DNA from: Betaproteobacteria bacterium
GTDB lineage: Bacteria > Pseudomonadota > Gammaproteobacteria > Burkholderiales > SG8-39
Assembly (NCBI GenBank): GCA_947479645.1
Contig: CANKAJ010000018.1
Span: 1-51,572 of the forward strand
Direction of reading: 5' to 3'
DNA: 51,572 nucleotides
Each line of letters begins with the position of its first letter. Positions within the stretch are counted from its first letter, which is position 1. Made by a program: the position numbers and the translations under genes. The notes under the pieces are model-generated. The model was not told where the DNA came from. It did no database searches and saw only the letters and a program-made list of their open reading frames with translations. Of this stretch, positions 34,158 through 45,165 are shown piece by piece.

Positions 34158-34184
34158 GTCCGGGGGCTGCGCGCCGGCTTATTT

Positions 34185-34225
34185 CTGCGGAATGGAACCG
34201 GCGCGTTGCGCGGTTCATTCCGCAG
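34185..34225. terminator. Strong bidirectional terminator between the isomerase and purL
   Basis: CTGCGGAATG and AACCG on the left arm pair with CGGTT and ATTCCGCAG on the right, with CGC/GCG at the tip; the stem is about 18 pairs with small internal mismatches. It lies between convergent stops 34157 and 34238. The T run is poor, but the stem is long. Confidence 0.65.
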
Positions 34226-34237
34226 TATTACTGCGTA

Positions 34238-37200
34238 CTACCCTACCCAGCGTCTGGCGTTACGGAACATCCTGATCCAGGGGGAGTCCTCCCCCCACTC
34301 CTGCGGATGCCATGACATCTGCACCGAGCGGAACACCCGCTCCGGATGCGGCATCAGAATAGTGAAGCGGCCATCCGGTGTCGTCAATCCGGTAATACCT
34401 TCGCCAGAACCATTGGGGTTGAGCGGATAAGATTCCGTGGCCACGCCCCGATTATCCACATAGCGCAACGCAACCTTCGCCTGCTCGCGCGCCTGTGGCG
34501 AATCAAACACCGCCCGTCCCTCACCGTGCGCCGTGACCACCGGCATGCGGCTGCCGGCCATGCCGTCAAAGAACAGCGATGCGCTCTTGGCCACCTCCAC
34601 CATCACCAGCCTGGCCTCGAACTGCTCGGAACGGTTTTTCAGAAAACGAGGCCACTGTCCCGCACCTGGAATCAGGTCACGAAGATGGCTCATCATCTGG
34701 CAGCCATTGCAGACACCCAGCGCAAACACATCAGCCCGCTGGAAGAACGCCTCGAACTGCTCCCGCGCACGCGCGTTCAGCAGTATCGACTTGGCCCAGC
34801 CGGCACCTGCACCCAGTACGTCGCCATAAGAAAACCCGCCGCAGGCGGCAAATCCCCGGAAGTCCGCCAGCGATACACGGCCGGCAATAATGTCGCTCAT
34901 GTGAACGTCATGCGTAGCGAAACCGGCACGATCAAATGCCGCAGCCATCTCCACCTGGCCATTCACACCCTGTTCCCGCAGTATGGCGATGCGGGGTCGC
35001 GCACCACTGGCCACATAGGGGGCCGCCACATTGTCAGCAGCTTCAAATGTCAGTTGTGCCCCCAGCCCCGGATCTGTCGCGTCCACCACACGATCAAATT
35101 CCTGTTGCGCGCAATCTGGGTTGTCCCGCAGCGACTGCATTTTCCAGGTGACCTCAGACCAGGTCTGCTGCAACGTGATACGGGGCAAGGCAAGAATGGG
35201 CTTGGCATTGCGCACCACGCGTATCTGGTCGCGCTTGTTGGGCGCGCCGATCAGACAGGCAGGCACGCCGGCTTCACGCAGGCGTTGCAGCACGCCGCGA
35301 CGGTCACCAGAGCGGATCTGGATGACGGCGCCCAATTCCTCGCAAAACAAGGCCGCCAGCACGCGGTCGCGGTCGCGGCCATACATCAAATCGGGTTTGC
35401 GTTCATTGCCATCAACATCATGCGCCTGTACATCGTAGGCGATCAGGTCAACATTCAGCGTCACACCAATATGCGAGGCAAAAGCCATTTCGCAAATCGT
35501 CGCCAGCAATCCCCCATCCGAGCGATCGTGATATGCCAGCAACAGCCCATCACGATGCAATGCCTGCACGCATTCGAAAAAACGCCGGAGCAATGCGGCA
35601 TCGTCAACATCCGGTGCCGTGTCGCCGAATCCGCCGCAGACCTGCGCCAGCATGGATCCACCCAGCCTGTTTTGGCCATTGCCCAGGTCAATGAGCAGCA
35701 ACTCGGTATCACCTGCGTCGGTCCTGAGCTGTGGCGTGAGCACGCGCCGCACGTCTTCGCACGGTGCAAACGCCGATATGATCAATGACAGCGGCGCAAC
35801 CACTTCCTTCTGAAGGCCACCATCCTGCGCGCTTTCCTTCCATGTCGTTCGCATCGACAGGGAGTCCTTGCCCACCGGTATGCTGATACCCAGGGCAGGG
35901 CAGAGTTCCAGTGCCACGGCGCGCACGGTATCAAACAATGCGGCATCTTCGCCGGCATAACCGGCCGCCGCCATCCAGTTGGCGGACAACTTCACGCGTC
36001 CCAGTTCCACTGGTGCCGCAGCCAGGTTGGTCAATGCCTCTCCCACGGCCATGCGCCCGGAAGCCGGGGCACTGATCAGTGCCAATGGCGCGCGTTCCCC
36101 CATGCAGAAGACTTCGCCCGCATAGCCCTCAAAGCTCAGCAGGGTAGCGGCGCAATCGGCAACCGGTACCTGCCATGGACCCACATAGGGGTCCCGGGCA
36201 CACAATCCGCCGACAGAACGATCGCCAATCGACACCAGAAAACTCTTGTTTGCCACCGTCGGCGAACGCAGCACACGCAGACAAGCCTCTTCCAGCGTCA
36301 CGTCGGAAGGCAGGAAGGGTTCGAGTCGCGCTTGGGCCCGTTGCACATCCCGGGTCATGCGCGGCGGCTTGCCCAGCACGGCTTCCAGATCCATGTCGAC
36401 CGGCGTATTGCCGAATTGCGCATCGGCCACTCGCAATTGCCCATCAGCGGTCGCAGTTCCGAGAACGGCAAACGGACAGCGCTCGCGTCGGCATATCGAC
36501 TCAAAACGAGCCAGTTGATCAGGCGCCACCGCCAGCATGTATCGCTCCTGCGCCTCGTTGCACCAGACTTCGCGCGGGGTCATGCCGGTTTCCTCACTCG
36601 GCACGGAACGCAGGTCCACCTGTGCTCCGCGTCCGGCGCCATGCGCCAGTTCCGGCAACGCATTGGACAGTCCGCCGGCCCCGACATCATGAATGGACAG
36701 GATGGGATTGGCATCGCCCAGCTGCCAGCAGCGATCGATCACCTCCTGGGCACGACGTTCCATTTCGGCATTGCCGCGCTGGACCGAATCAAAGTCGAGG
36801 TTCTCGGAATTGGAGCCGGTGGCCATGCTGGATGCAGCACCACCGCCCATCCCGATCAGCATGCCCGGACCACCCAGTTGTATCAGCAGCGAACCCGGCG
36901 GAATGTCGTGCTTGGCGGTGTGACTGTCGTTGATATTACCGATGCCGCCGGCGATCATGATGGGCTTGTGGTAGCCGCGCATCACGCCCCCCACCCTCGC
37001 CTCGAAGGCACGGAAATACCCGTTCAGAATGGGCCGTCCGAATTCATTATTGAACGCCGCCGCGCCGATTGGGCCATCCAGCATGATCTGCAGGGCCGAT
37101 GCGATGCGACCAGGCTTTCCGTTATCGACCTCCCATGGCTGCTCAAAGCCGGGGATACGCAGATTGGACACGGAGAACCCGCACAGGCCCGCCTTGGGCT

Positions 37201-38185
37201 TGGCCCCACGGCCGGTAGCGCCCTCATCACGTATTTCCCCGCCCGATCCCGTTGCAGCACCGGGAAACGGTGATATGGCAGTGGGATGATTATGCGTCTC
37301 GCACTTCATTACCGTATGGGTCAATTCTCTGCTGAAACCATAGGCCCCATCCACGCCAGGGTAAAAGCGTTGGATCCGGCGCCCCTCCATCACTGCGGCG
37401 TTGTCGGAATAAGCAATGATGGTGCCCTGTGGATTGAGCTTGTGCGTCACCCGCACCATGCCGAAAAGCGTCTCCGCCTTGGCCTCCCCATCAATGATCC
37501 ATGAAGCATTGAAAATCTTGTGCCGGCAATGTTCCGAATTGGCCTGTGCAAACATGGTCAGTTCGACGTCGCTGGGATTGCGTCCAAGGTTTTGAAAATG
37601 CTCGAGCAGGTAATCAATCTCGTCAGGTGCCAGTGCCAATCCCATGTTCGCATTGGCTGCGGTCAGCGCATCGCTCCCGCCGGCCAAGACATCAACCTGG
37701 GCCAGGGGTTTGGGCGGAAAATGACGAAACAAGGCATCGGACTCATCCGTAGAACCGAGCACGGATTCGGTCATGCGATCGTGCAGCAGCGCGGCCACTC
37801 CAGCACGATGCGCCTTCAGTGCCGCATCCCCCTTGAGGTAATAGGCCGTTCCGCGCTCCATTCTCACGATGGCATCCAGCCCGCACTGGCGGGCGATATC
37901 GGAGGCCTTGGAAGACCATGGCGAAATCGTGCCGACGCGTGGCACCACCAGCATCGCGGTAGTGCCCGTCGGCAATGTCATCGTCCCCGTGCCGCCGCCT
38001 TCATCAAGCAATTGAGTCAGCGTATGCTGTTCGCCCGCGACAAGTGGCCTCGTCGTCTCGACGAAATACCAGTGGCAACTGGTTGCCACGGCCAGCGACG
38101 AATCGATCGCCGCTATTCGGGAATTGAGTTTTTCGAGCCGGAACGCAGAGAGTGCGGGACCTCCGCGCAGTTTTAGAATCGGCAT
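34238..38185 (-). CDS. purL: Phosphoribosylformylglycinamidine synthase
   Basis: Large single-chain FGAM synthase of purine synthesis, which uses glutamine and ATP to convert FGAR to FGAM. At 1315 aa it matches the proteobacterial form (E. coli 1295). Seen: N-terminal domain, the AIR-synthase-like core with [34 protein letters not shown] and [17 protein letters not shown], and a C-terminal glutaminase with C1159 in [12 protein letters not shown] and the PHPERVF His-Glu end. It is preceded by the 1300-aa coiled-coil gene on the same strand with a 43-base gap. Confidence 0.97.
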   Translation of the reverse strand: MPILKLRGGPALSAFRLEKLNSRIAAIDSSLAVATSCHWYFVETTRPLVAGEQHTLTQLLDEGGGTGTMTLPTGTTAMLVVPRVGTISPWSSKASDIARQCGLDAIVRMERGTAYYLKGDAALKAHRAGVAALLHDRMTESVLGSTDESDALFRHFPPKPLAQVDVLAGGSDALTAANANMGLALAPDEIDYLLEHFQNLGRNPSDVELTMFAQANSEHCRHKIFNASWIIDGEAKAETLFGMVRVTHKLNPQGTIIAYSDNAAVMEGRRIQRFYPGVDGAYGFSRELTHTVMKCETHNHPTAISPFPGAATGSGGEIRDEGATGRGAKPKAGLCGFSVSNLRIPGFEQPWEVDNGKPGRIASALQIMLDGPIGAAAFNNEFGRPILNGYFRAFEARVGGVMRGYHKPIMIAGGIGNINDSHTAKHDIPPGSLLIQLGGPGMLIGMGGGAASSMATGSNSENLDFDSVQRGNAEMERRAQEVIDRCWQLGDANPILSIHDVGAGGLSNALPELAHGAGRGAQVDLRSVPSEETGMTPREVWCNEAQERYMLAVAPDQLARFESICRRERCPFAVLGTATADGQLRVADAQFGNTPVDMDLEAVLGKPPRMTRDVQRAQARLEPFLPSDVTLEEACLRVLRSPTVANKSFLVSIGDRSVGGLCARDPYVGPWQVPVADCAATLLSFEGYAGEVFCMGERAPLALISAPASGRMAVGEALTNLAAAPVELGRVKLSANWMAAAGYAGEDAALFDTVRAVALELCPALGISIPVGKDSLSMRTTWKESAQDGGLQKEVVAPLSLIISAFAPCEDVRRVLTPQLRTDAGDTELLLIDLGNGQNRLGGSMLAQVCGGFGDTAPDVDDAALLRRFFECVQALHRDGLLLAYHDRSDGGLLATICEMAFASHIGVTLNVDLIAYDVQAHDVDGNERKPDLMYGRDRDRVLAALFCEELGAVIQIRSGDRRGVLQRLREAGVPACLIGAPNKRDQIRVVRNAKPILALPRITLQQTWSEVTWKMQSLRDNPDCAQQEFDRVVDATDPGLGAQLTFEAADNVAAPYVASGARPRIAILREQGVNGQVEMAAAFDRAGFATHDVHMSDIIAGRVSLADFRGFAACGGFSYGDVLGAGAGWAKSILLNARAREQFEAFFQRADVFALGVCNGCQMMSHLRDLIPGAGQWPRFLKNRSEQFEARLVMVEVAKSASLFFDGMAGSRMPVVTAHGEGRAVFDSPQAREQAKVALRYVDNRGVATESYPLNPNGSGEGITGLTTPDGRFTILMPHPERVFRSVQMSWHPQEWGEDSPWIRMFRNARRWVG

Positions 38186-38228
38186 GGTAGGCGCATCTGT
38201 AAAGCCAGATTATACCGGAATGCGCCTA

Positions 38229-41200
38229 TCAGTTCGCGCGCCGGAACTGCGGTTCTTTCATGTTTCCCGATATCGACACACTCGCGCGGGCCTGGGAACG
38301 AAGTTCCAGTTGCAGTCGCCCGGCAAGTCCTCCCTGGGCATCCACATCAAGATTACCGGAACCGGCGAGCAAACCTGCCGACATTCGCAATTGCCTGACC
38401 TGAACGCGATTGACGTCCGCCGTGAAGCTTCCATTGATTTCTGAAAACAGCGTTGTACCCCCGCCCCCACCCGAACCTTGGAGAATCTGGGTCATATCCA
38501 CATTGGCGATGGAACCTTTTTGCACGGAGAAAGTGCCATCCAGTCGCCCCGACGAAAACAGCTTGTCGGGAGCGGCACTTCGCATTGAATACCCCGCCTT
38601 GCCGGCAACCTGCCCGCCGGCAAGCAAAGGCCCGGCAATCTTGGCTGCATCAATCTGTCGCGCCACGATTTCACCATCGAGACTCCAGTTTCCGCCCCAG
38701 CGCAACCGCCCGTTCCCGGTAAGGTTGCCGTCATAGGCACGCGCCTCGAATTCACTGAGCGTCATCTCACCTGCGGAAAGCAGCCCTTTCCCTGAAAATT
38801 CACTCAGTGAAAATTGGGCGCCGAAAGGCAAGGTCAGCGACTGTGCAGACAACTCGAATCTGACACGCCCCTCATCAGGCTCAATCTTGGCGAGTAGTTT
38901 TCCCAGATCACTGGATAACGCCGCTGATTTCAGCGCCCCATCCGCTGTCAGCACTGCATCAAGGTCCAGCGCCGGGAGTGCGAGTCCGGCCACATCGAAC
39001 TTCAGCGCCTTGGCCGTAATGCGCTCAATGCGCAGCTTGTCAGGATTGCCCTGCCCCCAAATTGCGGCGGCTGCAAAAGCAGGCGGCAGCACCAGACCTT
39101 CAAGTTCAATCCTGCGAAAAGCCTTGCGTTCAGAGAATATGGTTCCAATCTCCGGCAATGCCTTGACACGCGCAATGCGCAGGTCGCCTTCGCTGCCAAC
39201 CGAGACGCGATCAAATTTCAATTGCGGCAATGGAAACAGCGCAATATTGACCGAACCAATGTGCACCGGAACTCCGAATCGTTCAGAAGCGGCCTTTTCA
39301 TACGGTGCGCTGTCCAGCGGGACAACATGTAACGCACCAATCATGCTGACCAGCACAAAGAACAGCGCCACGGCAACGGTACGCCCCCAGTTGCGCTCCC
39401 GGCGCGGACCAACCGCTTTGACAATAACGTCTTCTTCGCGCACCGGTTCACGTACATCAGAATCCCTGCGCTTGCGCGCCTCGGCATCGGCCTTGTCGCG
39501 CGCGCGCGACTCCCGACGGGCCTGGGCCGCTGCCTCTGCGTCGACTTTGGCGCGACTGCGTACCGCGTCGCCTCCCTCCGACGTGCGAATCTCAGCTGCA
39601 CTCGCCGCAATGCCTGAGAGTTCACGGTCACTCACAACCCCGCCCTCAGCTACATCACCGGCCTTCTGTTCAGCATCGGCTTGCGACCTGCGTTCGTCTT
39701 CTTCCCTCGCCTTGCGCTCGGCTTCTTCACGCGCCTTCTGTTCTTCGACCTCCCGGGACTTGCGCTCGGCCTCCTCCTTCGCCTGACGCTCAGCTTCTTC
39801 ACGGACCTTCTGTTCCGCTTCAGCTCGCGCCTTGCGTTCGTCTTCTTCCCTCGCTTTGCGCTCGGCTTCTTCACGCACCTTCTGTTCTTCGGCTTCCCGG
39901 GACTTGCGTTCAGCGCCTTGCGCAGCCTTGCGCTCGGCGGCTTCTCTCAAGCTGAGTTCCTCCTCCATACGCAGTTGCAGCGCCACGGCATCATGTCGCG
40001 CACGCTCCTCAGCTTCCCGAGTCAGACGGCCAGCCTCTTCCCTGACTTTACGTTCAGCGTCCAGCCGCGCCGTGCGCTCCTCTTCAAGCCGAGCCTCAAG
40101 GCGTTCGCGTTCTGCCGCCTCTTCGCGCAACCGCTTCTCCATTTCGGCCCTTGCGCGGGCTTCAGCCTCCCGCACCATTTGCTCGGCCTGTTCCCTCGCG
40201 AGGCGCTCGGACTCCTGGCGGGCTTTCTCTGCTGCTTCGCGCCGATTCCGCGCCTCGCTTTCCCGTAAGGCCTGCGCTTCAGCCTCCCGTCGCACACGTT
40301 CTTCAGCGTCGCGCGTCGCCGCCAAAACGGCAGCGGCACGCTCGATTTCCTCTTTCGCCTTGCGCTCGAACTCTTCTCTGGCAGCTCGTTCCTGCTCCAG
40401 GCGCACGCGCAATTCCTCTGCGTCACGATTCCGGCGCTCCTCGGCTTCGCGTGCCATGCGCTCGACGTCCTCACTCGCCTTGCGCTCCAGGTCTTCGCGC
40501 GCAGCGCGTTCCTGTTCAAGGCGCGCCCGCAATTCATCCGTATCACGATTGCGACGCTCTTCGGCTTCGCGCGCGATGCGTTCGGCATCATCCCTGGCCT
40601 TGCGCTCTGCCTCCAGGCGAGCATTACGCTCTTCTGCCAGACGCGCTTCAAGACGCGCGCGCTCTTCAGCGGCCTCCTGGCGCAGCCGCTGCTCTGCCTC
40701 CGCCCTCGCCTGTTCCTCGGCTTCACGCGCGGTTTCGCGTGAGGCACGTTCAGCTTGATCAAGAACAGCGCGCTTGGCTTCCAGATGCACCCGCAATTCC
40801 TCGGCCTCCCGCCGAGCCCGCTCCTCCGCCTCCTGCCGCACGATACGATCAACTTCTTCTTTTGCTCTGCGCTCCTCCTCAAGCCTGGCCTCAAGCTGTG
40901 CGCGCTCGTCCGCCTCCTTGCGCAATCTTTCCTCGGCCTCCTGCCGCAACTTGGCTTCCAATTCCTTGCGAATTCTGGTCTCAGTCTCCAGGGCAGCTCG
41001 CTCGGCGCCTTCCAGAGCCTTGCGCTCAAAGGCTTCGCGCGACCTGCGCTCCTCTTCCAGACGGATGCGCAACTCGTCAGACTCCGCTTTCAATCGCCGC
41101 TCAGCTTCCCGCCGGCGCTGATCCTCTTCTGCGCGCTGTCGATTCTCATGCTCCCGGCGAATGCGCTCGGCTTCCTCGCGCCGGGCGCGTTCTTCCGCTT

Positions 41201-42131
41201 CGATACGAGCGCGCTCCTCGAGCTCAAGACGCAGCTTAGTTTCCGCCTCGGCTTTGGCTTTGGCTTCCGCCTTTGCCCGAGCCTCCGCCTCGGCGTGTTC
41301 CTTGGCCTGCGTTTCAGCTTTTATTCTGGCCTCTGCTTCAGCCTTGGCGCGCGCTTCGGCTTCTGCCCGGGCTTTGATTTCCGCTTCGATGCGCTCCTTC
41401 GCCTCGGCTTCTGCCTTCAGACGTGCGGCCGCCTCGATCCTGGCGTTCGCCTCCGCCTCAGCCCTGGCCCTGATCTCCGCCTCAGCCCGCGCTTTTGCTT
41501 CGGCTTCCGCCCTGGCCCGCGCCACCGCATCCGCTTTAGCCTTGGCTTCGGCTGCTACGCGCGCCCTGGCTTCGGCTTCTGCCTTGAGCCGCGCTTCAGC
41601 AGCAGCCCTGGCACGAACTGCCGCGTCAGCGCGAACTTTTGCTTCGGCCTCGGCCTTGCTGCTGGCAGCAATGGCAGTTGCCACCCTGGCCTTGGCCTCC
41701 TCAAGCGCTTTGGCCTTGGCCGCCTGCTCTGCATTCGCCTGACTTTGCGCCGCTGCCGCTGCCGCTGCTTTCCTTTCGGCATCCTCACTTGCAGGGGGAG
41801 GCGTCCTGGGCGGCGCGGAAAAATTGGTAAAGTCCAGATCATCGCCATCATCCTGCGGAGGCGGACTCTGTGACGGCGTTACCGGCCGCGAAACTTCTAC
41901 CCGTGATGAAGTCAGAAATTCCTTTATAAATCCGTCCACGGCCAACTTGCCGAGCGCCTCCTTCAGCCTGGCATCGGTATATTTGTCCAGTTTTGCATTG
42001 AGCTGCCCCAGATTCGCCTTGCCATCAATTTCCTTGAGCAGATTACGCAGATCGCGGGCCAGTATGCTCGTATTGCCGGAAGCCTCCATCAGCCCCTTGG
42101 CGGTCTTGGTGAATACGGTATTGCGATCCAT
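38229..42131 (-). CDS. Giant coiled-coil protein with a single membrane span and AsmA-like domain
   Basis: A 1300-aa protein I cannot assign to a named family. Residues 1-75 form a small helical domain ([38 protein letters not shown]) with a winged-helix-like pattern. A Pro-rich linker follows (80-115). Residues about 118-825 are one uninterrupted Ala/Glu/Arg/Lys helix: Ala-rich ([13 protein letters not shown] type) to about 320, then Glu/Arg-rich, with no Pro or Gly breaks of note. A basic linker with [12 protein letters not shown] leads to one hydrophobic span (about 916-936), then about 365 residues with AsmA-like beta-strand patterns ([32 protein letters not shown]-like ends). No signal peptide, so the helix should be cytoplasmic and the AsmA-like part periplasmic. 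A 43-base gap separates it from purL. Confidence 0.85.
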   Translation of the reverse strand: MDRNTVFTKTAKGLMEASGNTSILARDLRNLLKEIDGKANLGQLNAKLDKYTDARLKEALGKLAVDGFIKEFLTSSRVEVSRPVTPSQSPPPQDDGDDLDFTNFSAPPRTPPPASEDAERKAAAAAAAQSQANAEQAAKAKALEEAKARVATAIAASSKAEAEAKVRADAAVRARAAAEARLKAEAEARARVAAEAKAKADAVARARAEAEAKARAEAEIRARAEAEANARIEAAARLKAEAEAKERIEAEIKARAEAEARAKAEAEARIKAETQAKEHAEAEARAKAEAKAKAEAETKLRLELEERARIEAEERARREEAERIRREHENRQRAEEDQRRREAERRLKAESDELRIRLEEERRSREAFERKALEGAERAALETETRIRKELEAKLRQEAEERLRKEADERAQLEARLEEERRAKEEVDRIVRQEAEERARREAEELRVHLEAKRAVLDQAERASRETAREAEEQARAEAEQRLRQEAAEERARLEARLAEERNARLEAERKARDDAERIAREAEERRNRDTDELRARLEQERAAREDLERKASEDVERMAREAEERRNRDAEELRVRLEQERAAREEFERKAKEEIERAAAVLAATRDAEERVRREAEAQALRESEARNRREAAEKARQESERLAREQAEQMVREAEARARAEMEKRLREEAAERERLEARLEEERTARLDAERKVREEAGRLTREAEERARHDAVALQLRMEEELSLREAAERKAAQGAERKSREAEEQKVREEAERKAREEDERKARAEAEQKVREEAERQAKEEAERKSREVEEQKAREEAERKAREEDERRSQADAEQKAGDVAEGGVVSDRELSGIAASAAEIRTSEGGDAVRSRAKVDAEAAAQARRESRARDKADAEARKRRDSDVREPVREEDVIVKAVGPRRERNWGRTVAVALFFVLVSMIGALHVVPLDSAPYEKAASERFGVPVHIGSVNIALFPLPQLKFDRVSVGSEGDLRIARVKALPEIGTIFSERKAFRRIELEGLVLPPAFAAAAIWGQGNPDKLRIERITAKALKFDVAGLALPALDLDAVLTADGALKSAALSSDLGKLLAKIEPDEGRVRFELSAQSLTLPFGAQFSLSEFSGKGLLSAGEMTLSEFEARAYDGNLTGNGRLRWGGNWSLDGEIVARQIDAAKIAGPLLAGGQVAGKAGYSMRSAAPDKLFSSGRLDGTFSVQKGSIANVDMTQILQGSGGGGGTTLFSEINGSFTADVNRVQVRQLRMSAGLLAGSGNLDVDAQGGLAGRLQLELRSQARASVSISGNMKEPQFRRAN
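39648..39911 (-). repeat. 144-bp (48-codon) internal repeat in the coiled-coil gene
   Basis: The segment starting [10 protein letters not shown] (from 39911) recurs 144 bases later as [10 protein letters not shown] (from 39767), and similarity continues for about 40 residues until the helix ends. A second, shorter periodicity of about 40 residues with [11 protein letters not shown] repeats nearer the middle of the gene. Repeats keep the reading frame. Confidence 0.6.
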
Positions 42132-42470
42132 AGTGAGTCAGTTGGCGGTCTTGGCAGCGCTGCGTTGAGAGAGGAAGTTTATGGTATTGGGTGACTGTAG
42201 AAGCAGCATTTGAAGTCAGGTAGATTGCAACCGGTCGTGAATCCGTCAATCGCGCCCCTGAGCAGAGAAACGGACCTAACTATATATCAGCCTCCGCACC
42301 GAGGCCATCTCCTTTCCCGGAACATCGGTAACATTGCGCATATCCATGCTGGATGACACTTCATCCTGATAGCATGGTCTCCTGTTTTGCCGCAAGTCAT
42401 AATACTCATGGTGACCACGCCTGAAGAAGATGCAAATCCGTTATTCCCTGCCGGCCCTCATCAATAAGCC
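42132..42470. other. Divergent gap between the coiled-coil gene and the flavoenzyme gene
   Basis: No gene is seen. It must contain promoters in both directions. TATATA near 42279 and CATAAT at 42398-42403 are possible -10 elements, without convincing -35 partners. The hairpin at 42344-42377 is the only clear structure. Confidence 0.5.
42344..42377 (+). promoter_or_regulatory. Thirteen-pair hairpin upstream of the flavoenzyme gene
   Basis: CCATGCT-GGATGA (42344-42356) pairs with TCATCC (42361-42366) and AGCATGG (42371-42377); the loop is CACT and a four-base bulge TGAT lies on the right arm. It ends 93 bases before the ATG at 42471 and is followed by CTGTTTTG. It could be an attenuator, a terminator, or an RNA-binding element. 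Confidence 0.4.
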
Positions 42471-43574
42471 ATGGAACATATTGACAGTGTAGTCATCGGT
42501 GCCGGCATGGTCGGGCTCGCCGTCGCGCGAGCGCTGGCGATGGCCGGCCATGAGGTCATAATCCTGGAAAAGGAAGCGGCCATCGGCACCGAAACCAGTG
42601 CCCGCAACAGCGAAGTTATTCACGGCGGCATCTATTATCCAAAGGGATCGCTGAAGGCCGAACTGTGCGTCAATGGTCGTCATGCGCTCTATCGCTACTG
42701 CGAAGCGCATGGCGTCAGCCACAAACGCTGCGGCAAGCTGATCGTAGCCACGACCGACAACGAAATCAGGGGCTTGGAAGAGTTGCAGGCACACGGCCTG
42801 GCCAATGGTGTCGACGACCTGCGCATGCTGAGCGGCGCCCAGGCCAAGGCACTGGAGCACCGCCTGCACTGTGTTGCTGCGTTGTTTTCTCCTTCGACCG
42901 GCATTATCGACAGTCATGGTCTGATGCTGGCCTACCAGGGGGAAGCGCAAGATCATGGCGCGATGCTGGCACTGGAAAGCCAGGTGAACTCCTGCCGTGT
43001 CCTGGCCAATGGCATTGAACTGGACGTCGGCGGCGCGGAACCAATGCAGATCGTCGCGACTAACGTCATCAACAGTGCCGGACTGCATGCACCAGGCGTC
43101 GCCAGCCGAATCGAAGGACTTCCGGCGCAATACGTGCCAACCGCCCATTACGCCAAGGGTAATTACTTCACGCTGGCCGGACGCGCACCGTTTTCGCGAC
43201 TCATATACCCCATGCCCGAGGCAGCCGGGCTGGGCGTGCATCTGACTCTGGACCTGGCGGGTCAGGCGCGCTTCGGACCCGACGTCGAGTGGATCGACGG
43301 CATCGACTACAGCATTGATCCAGCGCGTTGCCAGGGCTTTTATGCCGCCATACGCACCTATTGGCCGGAACTGCCCGATGACGCGCTGCAGCCTGCTTAC
43401 GCCGGCATTCGTCCGAAAATCTATGCCAGCAACGAGGCCGCCCGCGATTTTGTCATCGATGGACCATCCGTTCACGGAGTTCCCGGACTGATCAACCTGT
43501 TCGGCATCGAATCCCCCGGCCTGACTTCATCTCTTGCGATTGCCGAACGCGTCATTTCATTGTTGAAGGCATGA
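42471..43574 (+). CDS. FAD-dependent oxidoreductase, L-2-hydroxyglutarate oxidase-like
   Basis: A 367-aa flavoprotein of the DAO superfamily. It opens with the Rossmann motif [20 protein letters not shown], then [20 protein letters not shown], in which the [18 protein letters not shown] stretch is characteristic of the LhgO/L2HGDH group. The C-terminal part has [11 protein letters not shown] and [20 protein letters not shown], which completes FAD binding. L-2-hydroxyglutarate or a similar 2-hydroxy acid is the expected substrate. It overlaps nnr by four bases (ATGA), so the pair is an operon. No SD is seen before the start. Confidence 0.88.
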   Translation: MEHIDSVVIGAGMVGLAVARALAMAGHEVIILEKEAAIGTETSARNSEVIHGGIYYPKGSLKAELCVNGRHALYRYCEAHGVSHKRCGKLIVATTDNEIRGLEELQAHGLANGVDDLRMLSGAQAKALEHRLHCVAALFSPSTGIIDSHGLMLAYQGEAQDHGAMLALESQVNSCRVLANGIELDVGGAEPMQIVATNVINSAGLHAPGVASRIEGLPAQYVPTAHYAKGNYFTLAGRAPFSRLIYPMPEAAGLGVHLTLDLAGQARFGPDVEWIDGIDYSIDPARCQGFYAAIRTYWPELPDDALQPAYAGIRPKIYASNEAARDFVIDGPSVHGVPGLINLFGIESPGLTSSLAIAERVISLLKA

Positions 43575-45070
43575 ACATGGAAACTTTCACTCCCATTTAT
43601 TTGTCGGCGCATATTCGTGAACTTGAACGCGCCGCGCCGGCTGCCTCGGCTGGCGCTTCCTTGATGGAACTGGCCGGGCTGGCGGCAGCCCGCTATGCGC
43701 AGAGGCTGCTCGGCGAGCCAGGCTGCAGCCCCGGACGCAGCGTGCTCGTCATCGCCGGTCCGGGCAATAACGGCGGTGATGCCTTCGAGACCGCCGTTCA
43801 CCTGAAGCACAATTTCTTTCGCGTCACCCTGGTGTTCGCAGGCGACCCGGCCCGCCTGCCGCCAGACGCCGCAAAAGCGTTTCGCAAATGGACGCAAACC
43901 GGCGGCACCTCGCTCCCGGACATTCCCGAACCGGCACAGTACGATCTCATCATCGACGGCCTGTTCGGCATTGGCTTGGCGCGACCGCTCACCGGCCGGC
44001 ATGCCGCGCTGGTGACACAAATAAACAACCTGGAAAGACCCATTCTTGCGCTGGATGTTCCCAGCGGCATCAATAGTGATACCGGCGCAATCATGGGCAT
44101 TGCGGTGCGCGCCCGCCACACCCTCACCTTCATTGCGCGCAAACCCGGCCTGCTGACGCTGGATGGGCCCGACCACTGTGGCGCCTTGCATTGCGACACG
44201 CTTGGGCTGGACCCGGCTGCGTTGCTGGCACCACAGGGCCGCCTGCTGGATAAATCGGTCATGGATGTCCTGCCGCGGCGCCCCGCCAATTTCCACAAGG
44301 GCATGGCAGGACAGGTCGCCGTGATCGGAGGAAACGATGGCATGCTGGGGGCTGTGCTGCTGGCCGCTCGCGCGGCACTGAAAACCGGTGCCGGCAAAGT
44401 CTTTGCAGGCTTTCTGAGCGCCCGGTCACCTGACTTCGATGCCATCCAGCCAGAACTCATGTTGCGCTCCCCGGAGGACTGCATGGCCGCCTCGGATGTG
44501 CTGCTGCTGGGCCCCGGCATGGGCACAACGCCTGCTGCGGCAGCGTTGCTGCGAACGGCACTGGCCTGCGACAAGCCGCTGGTGCTGGACGCCGACGCAC
44601 TCAATCTGCTGGCCACGGACCAGTCGCTGCATGCGTTGATGCAATCGCGCGTGGCAGCCACCATGATCACGCCGCACCCGGCCGAAGCGGCCCGCCTGTT
44701 GGGCACCACCACAGCCGACGTGCAGCACGATCGAATCGCGGCCGCCACGACGCTGGCGGCACGCCATGGCTGCATCACCCTGCTCAAAGGCAATGGCAGC
44801 GTGATCGCAGAAGCATCGGGGGCATGGTGGATCAACAGCACAGGCAATCCAGGCATGGCCAGTGCCGGCATGGGCGATACCCTCAGTGGCATTCTGGCCG
44901 CTCTGGTGGCACAGCGCATACCGTCAACTGCAGCGATGCGGCTGGCGGTATGGACGCATGGCACTGCCGCTGATGAACTGTGCCGCGACGGTCGCGGGCC
45001 ACTGGGTATCACCGCATCCGAAGTGATCGATCAGGCAAGGCTGATTTTCAATCGCAGGCGCTCCAACTGA
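43571..45070 (+). CDS. nnr: Bifunctional NAD(P)H-hydrate epimerase / ADP-dependent dehydratase
   Basis: A 499-aa metabolite-repair enzyme. The N-terminal YjeF-like domain (about 1-220) epimerises damaged NAD(P)H-hydrate: [21 protein letters not shown] near 57-77 and [11 protein letters not shown]. The C-terminal ribokinase-like domain (about 235-495) removes water using [39 protein letters not shown], and the anion hole [13 protein letters not shown] with catalytic D436. Length fits E. coli YjeF/Nnr (515). It starts inside the flavoenzyme stop and shares its transcript. Confidence 0.95.
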   Translation: MNMETFTPIYLSAHIRELERAAPAASAGASLMELAGLAAARYAQRLLGEPGCSPGRSVLVIAGPGNNGGDAFETAVHLKHNFFRVTLVFAGDPARLPPDAAKAFRKWTQTGGTSLPDIPEPAQYDLIIDGLFGIGLARPLTGRHAALVTQINNLERPILALDVPSGINSDTGAIMGIAVRARHTLTFIARKPGLLTLDGPDHCGALHCDTLGLDPAALLAPQGRLLDKSVMDVLPRRPANFHKGMAGQVAVIGGNDGMLGAVLLAARAALKTGAGKVFAGFLSARSPDFDAIQPELMLRSPEDCMAASDVLLLGPGMGTTPAAAALLRTALACDKPLVLDADALNLLATDQSLHALMQSRVAATMITPHPAEAARLLGTTTADVQHDRIAAATTLAARHGCITLLKGNGSVIAEASGAWWINSTGNPGMASAGMGDTLSGILAALVAQRIPSTAAMRLAVWTHGTAADELCRDGRGPLGITASEVIDQARLIFNRRRSN

Positions 45071-45104
45071 TTCGCGCGGCCCGGCCGCAACCCGCGGTTG
45101 GCTG

Positions 45105-45126
45105 CAACCTGAACCCAACCTGAACC
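45105..45126 (+). repeat. Tandem 11-bp duplication after nnr
   Basis: CAACCTGAACC occurs twice without a gap at 45105-45115 and 45116-45126. A small hairpin CAACC-CGC-GGTTG lies just before (45088-45100). Probably slippage-derived, with no assigned function. Confidence 0.4.
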
Positions 45127-45165
45127 CAATCAACTCCAACCACCCACAATATCGCGGAAGTATTC

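Noticed and set aside
34346-35788. Plus-strand open frame (480 codons) opposite purL
   Set aside because: It overlaps a conserved part of purL and shows no recognisable protein pattern.
39655-41780. Repetitive DNA as a CRISPR array or satellite
   Set aside because: There are no constant repeats with unique spacers. The periodicity follows heptad-like codons of a coiled-coil protein and keeps its frame.
40151-41873. Several long plus-strand frames opposite the coiled-coil gene
   Set aside because: They are Ser/Ala/Arg- or Phe/Leu-rich mirror images of the repetitive Glu/Ala/Arg codons. The minus-strand frame alone runs the full 1300 codons into a membrane span and folded domain.
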